Of a DNA stretch of 64,000 nt, positions 50,831-64,000 are shown piece by piece. The notes beneath the pieces are model-generated. The model was given only the letters and a program-made list of their open reading frames with translations, was not told the origin of the DNA and made no database searches. This DNA is from Xiphias gladius (lineage: Eukaryota; Chordata; Actinopteri; Istiophoriformes; Xiphiidae). The DNA lies in NCBI RefSeq assembly GCF_016859285.1, contig NC_053411.1, positions 2,419,501-2,483,500 on the forward strand. The letters are read 5' to 3'. Made by a program: the position numbers and the translations under genes. Each line of letters starts with the position of its first letter. The first letter of the stretch is position 1.

Positions 50831-53370
50831 GTTATCATTGTGGCTCTTTATTAATTGTACTGTGTAAAGGTTTATTATGGGTTGGGTTTTGTCAAGATGT
50901 GGCTTTATATTTAGTTTTAATTAGTCCAAATTTGATTTTGTTGTCTTTTTTTATCCATAGCAATGTTTGTTCCTGTATTTGGTCGACGACTGGATTGCCA
51001 TTCAATTTGCTAGTCGTTTAAGATCCCTAGAGCACAAAACCTGATGATTTTAATCAGATCTTTAATGATTTCCACTCGCCCAAGAAGTCCCACTTAAACT
51101 TTTGACTGAGATTCGTGTTAGCCTCACCTGTACATTGGGAGCAATGCCAACATAATGCTAAACAACAGCTTCATACAACAACATGCTAAATATGGAGCCT
51201 CAAAGTGGCCAATATTGAATAAGTAAATCACTAAACAAATAATAATATGAATAATTGTGTAAAATACATTAATGAACCAACAAATTGTGAACTAATTTAA
51301 CATGCTACTAAAACTCAGCTTAATATGAAATTTTATGCTAAAATTTAGCTATGAACTTGCTATGTAATGATAACAACCTAACATTCTCTGACAGTTTAAA
51401 CCTAATACGCTACAAATCAGTATATGGACATGCAAACTATGATTGTCTAATGTTAGTATGCTAACGAAAAATTAATAAACTGGAATGTTAACACACTAAT
51501 GTCAGGATTGTAACGTGCTATGTCACATACTAAGTGTCAGCATAACTCCCAATTAGCAGTTATGTTAACCTTCTTAGCCATTTTGAAAATACACTCATCA
51601 AGTTTTGTTTTCTAGTGTGTGATGAGCAGCACCTTGCAGAGCTGCTAGCAGGGCTGTAGACGTTTACACTTCCCGGGTTAAGTGAAACGAGGTCATTGGT
51701 TTTCAGAGGTTTGAATAATTCAAATGTTTTCAAATGAGTTTCAGCCAAAAGGCTGATCTGCGAATCCAGCGCTCCCCCAGCTTTTCGTGCATATGTACAG
51801 TATCTCTGTGTGAGTATGTGCACATGCTGTAGGTGTCCCGGACCTTGGCCGGCTCATGCATGTGTGCAACACGTGCACCTGGCTTTTTATGTCAAACTCT
51901 ACTCCTCCCCCACACCAGCTTTTTCCATCCCTCTGTCTCTTTTTACTCTGGCGTCCTGAGTCACAAACAAAGGTTGGTGAAACATGAACTACACAGAGAA
52001 GATCCTCCTCAACCAGAGTTACTGCTAAACCAATGGAGTCTCACTAGACCAGTCATTTCATTATTATTAATAATAATATCAATAATAATACCTCTGGTCA
52101 AGTTTAGTCTTTTCCTATTACAGTTCTAAGACAAACCAGTGGTTGGAAATATGTTCACCTAGCTACTACCATGGATTTTTGGAGTTACAGATTTAAAAAT
52201 AAGAATTACATTTAAGTAATAAGAGGTAACAAGTATTATTATAGACACGATACATCAACATTGTTTCCATTTGATGAAAAAAAGAGAGGACACAGGCTTT
52301 GTCTTAGGTTCTTTCTGTAATTTTAACAACATGGTGACATTTGCATTTTAAAAAAACATGGTATTTCATAGCTGATTACACCCAGTATATATAAATGGGG
52401 CTATATATGTGAATTCCCCATCAGAATTGTATTTGTGGCAGTGTGGAGGAACCGCATTAAAGGAGTGATCCACAGATTTAGTGTTGCATTTCTGTAACAC
52501 TCACGATGGATGGTTTTAAAATACGAGCAAAATTGATGCAGCAGAAGCAGGGATATTGCCTTTTTGACTCCACACCTTCTTTCTTGTTAAAACCTGTTGC
52601 CTACATTACTCATAATGCAACTCGAGTTGAATTTAAATATTTGCTCTCTATAACAACTCACAGGGAAATTTGAGGGGAAATCCAGGATTCCAGGGTTCTT
52701 CCAGTTTCTGAGTTGTAACTGCACAATAAAGAATGTATGACTTTACCCCCGCTGGTACTACAAGCCGTAGATGTGAAATCTGATATACAACAATGGCGGT
52801 CACATTGTCAGCATTTCAGGACACATTTCCCATCACTGTATGTACCACCTCATGAATCCTGCTCCCAGCGCCCTCTAGTGCCCCCTCTACTCATGATAGG
52901 AGAGTACACCAGAGACAACTCAGCCAGCCACGAAGCTTTCACGTACCCCACTCCTTTCACGTTTTCGAAAAATAGCACAGTAAATGGTGAGTGGCTTCAA
53001 AACTCACTTTCTTCTCAAAACGTGTTGTCAGTTTATCTGACAGGAATCCAGGAACAGTGAGAGCAGTGTACCATCGGCTGGCAGACTATTTATGGAGTTA
53101 AAGGGCTTTTAGGGACTGCTTAGAGGCTCGTATTCTCCAGTGTAGTAGAAAAAAAAGAAAGAAAAGCATTCCAGTAAAGCCTCGTAATTGTGTTAGTGTT
53201 TGAAGTTTAGGGGCCAAGGGACTGCTGATGAAAATGAGCTTCAAGCTGACTGGTAAAATACACAGTTCGGCTGTTCCCTTCTACAAATAAATAAAATGAA
53301 AACAGATAGAATACAATTCAATAATGCTGAGGTAAATGAATGACAGGAAAAAGCAAAAAAAATAAAATCA
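50831..53370. other. Intergenic between convergent PAQR and ACO1 genes
   Basis: It includes a GCTAAC/ATGCTAA-rich decayed repeat at about 51110-51560. The rest shows no gene, CpG cluster or clear element. Confidence 0.4.
51110..51560. repeat. Degenerate ATGCTAA-rich interspersed repeat
   Basis: Many ATGCTAA, GCTAAAATTTAGCTATG and AGTATGCTAACG words occur over 450 bases, as at 9530-9990. No ends are defined. Confidence 0.4.
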
Positions 53371-53373
53371 TAT

Positions 53374-55051
53374 TTTATTCTATTTTTCAGTATCTTCCGA
53401 CTTAATGCTTTCAGATTGTAAAGAACATGAAACAGTTTAACAAAAACATGATCAAAACAGAATGATCAGTGTTTTAGGATAAACACAAACACCTTTGAAC
53501 CAAGATGATCAGATACATTAAGTTATTAAGGCAGCTGATAACATGAAGTTGACACATCGACAAAAGCAGGTTTACAATGAAGTTTGGAATGTCTGAAGAA
53601 CAAGCAGTCATGCTTTTATTTATTTCATCAAAGACAACGAGATGAAGAAAAGTTAAAAATATTGGGCGGTGATTCATACTATCACCTCGAGGAGACCAAC
53701 ACAGGGGCAGACTGAACGAAAACAGCTGAAGTGGGCTGAAATGACAACAACGCTGCCACGCTGACATGTAGTGTAAGGGAACCTTTCCTGTAATACACTA
53801 GACCACCGCAGTGGGTTTAGCTGGAAGACCGGAACAGTCATGGGCTCAAGACACACCTGATTCTTCCTCTGTGATCTGTGAAAAAGGTGCATCAACACCA
53901 ATAAGCACGATCACCAACACAAGCCTTGACGAAGCTTTTCATATCACATGATCTCACCCATGCTGGCTTACAAGCTGAGATGTATATGAAGCTTATTCTT
54001 ATCACATTGGTAGAGAACGAACTTTAAATCTCAACATGTACTTGTTCCTAAAGAATAATTCTGGTTTATTACAACTTGGATCTTTTTGTCATTTCTGACT
54101 AAAGTGCTGTATCTGATCCTTTGGACACACGGTTTTAGCGCTAACAAATGTGTTGCATACAGTGCACCGTCTCCTTCATACAGCATCTGCAACGCAGATT
54201 TTCAGAAAAAGTTTGAAACCTTTTGTTATTTCATGTTTCCTGGCTTCTTCTTCACTGCCTCTTTTGGCAGATTGCCTATACCTGTAGATCCGTGGAACAG
54301 TGAGAAACCACTGGCTGGAATGTGCGTCACATCATCTGTGTACACACATGTTCATGTGCATCCTCGTGTGAATGCACAACAGCTAACAACAACAGGGGCC
54401 CACAATAGAAACATAGCACTCCATAGCGCTGCTGGTGGTCAAACTGCTATGCCCAAAGTACCAAAGACTGCGGCACTGTGGTGTAGCATATCATTGGTAC
54501 CACAGAGGTACAAATTCTGAAACCTAGCTACAGCTCTTAGCGATTAAATGTTATAAGATCCGAGTTGTAATAAACTTGAAGAATCCATTGCCTTGGTTCA
54601 GGTGTGTCATGTATAAGCACAACTAGTCTGTGAAACTACACACCCAATGACAAAGTAAACCAGAAAACGAAGATCCACACAGAGAGCAGGTCGGAACTGT
54701 CTTACGAGAATGAAATACTGGAGGACATATATCTGTAGTGAAACAAGTTGACTTTTTACCTACGGTACTTTCATATGAATCAATTAATGAAATTAATGAA
54801 ATTAATAAATTAACTCCAAGACGACTAGTAGCAGCATTTTCTAGTATGAGAATATCGTGACATACGCTGTGTTTTCTGGCTGTAAATCAGCTCTCTGTGA
54901 ACGGCTCTTTGCACCAAACATGGGAAACGAATGGATTATTCCTGGACGGTATTCTTCTGTCAACTACTACATTGCATTTATACCATGTTGGACTGTAGCC
55001 GAAAATTAGGAAAATTAAACATGTTTCTCTTTCTGTGCCGTACTTAGCATA
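53374..55051 (-). other. aco1: ACO1 3' untranslated region (extent uncertain)
   Basis: On the minus strand AATAAA signals occur at complement 54065-54070, 53615-53620 and 53374-53379, giving UTR lengths of about 1.0, 1.4 or 1.7 kb. I cannot choose between them. Plus-strand ORF 54086-54520 is not supported as a gene. Confidence 0.4.

Positions 55052-64000
<8,949 letters not shown>

Noticed and set aside
54086-54520. 144-codon plus-strand ORF opposite the ACO1 3' end
   Set aside because: No recognised domain, and it overlaps the expected ACO1 3' UTR on the other strand.

Overview
The window is vertebrate nuclear DNA, almost certainly from a ray-finned (teleost) fish. Genes are split by GT-AG introns. 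The proteins are vertebrate family members: an extracellular matrix protein, a MYND-finger protein, a PAQR receptor and iron regulatory protein 1. The introns carry typical fish repeats: Tc1/mariner elements, an L2/Maui-like LINE tail, GCTAAGCTAA-type MITEs and long CA arrays. No operons, CRISPR arrays, tRNAs or rRNAs were seen.

Layout, left to right. (1) 1-16151, plus strand: the 3' two thirds of FREM1. It comprises 26 exons and about 1,485 residues: CSPG repeats, one Calx-beta domain, a linker and a C-terminal C-type lectin domain. The 3' UTR runs to about 16.85 kb. (2) 19134-22667, plus: a small leucine-rich repeat gene resembling LRMDA (C10orf11). (3) 23714-24732: a dead Tc1 element. (4) 25956-41920, plus: ZMYND15, with at least 13 exons. 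Its introns hold a second Tc1 element inserted in a palindrome (33015-34606) and two adjacent minus-strand Tc1 remnants (37.3-38.8 kb). (5) 45962-47122, plus: an intronless PAQR-family receptor, closest by eye to PAQR9, with CpG-richer DNA upstream and probably a 3' UTR of several kb. (6) 55052-64000, minus: the 3' half of ACO1 (cytosolic aconitase / IRP1), eight coding exons, running off the right edge.

Exon boundaries were set by eye. I required GT/AG sites, reading-phase continuity and fit to remembered family sequences. Phases close across all of FREM1, the LRR gene, ACO1 and ZMYND15, except the first ZMYND15 junction. One tempting 25-base mini-exon in FREM1 breaks the frame and was left out.

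The genes are unrelated in function: basement membrane, melanocyte-type LRR protein, germ-cell repressor, membrane steroid-type receptor and iron/citrate metabolism. I see no cooperating gene system. The most interesting non-genic structures are the Tc1 copy at the exact centre of a palindromic MITE, a 69-nt pre-miRNA-sized hairpin in the last LRR-gene intron, and several repeat families recurring across the window.
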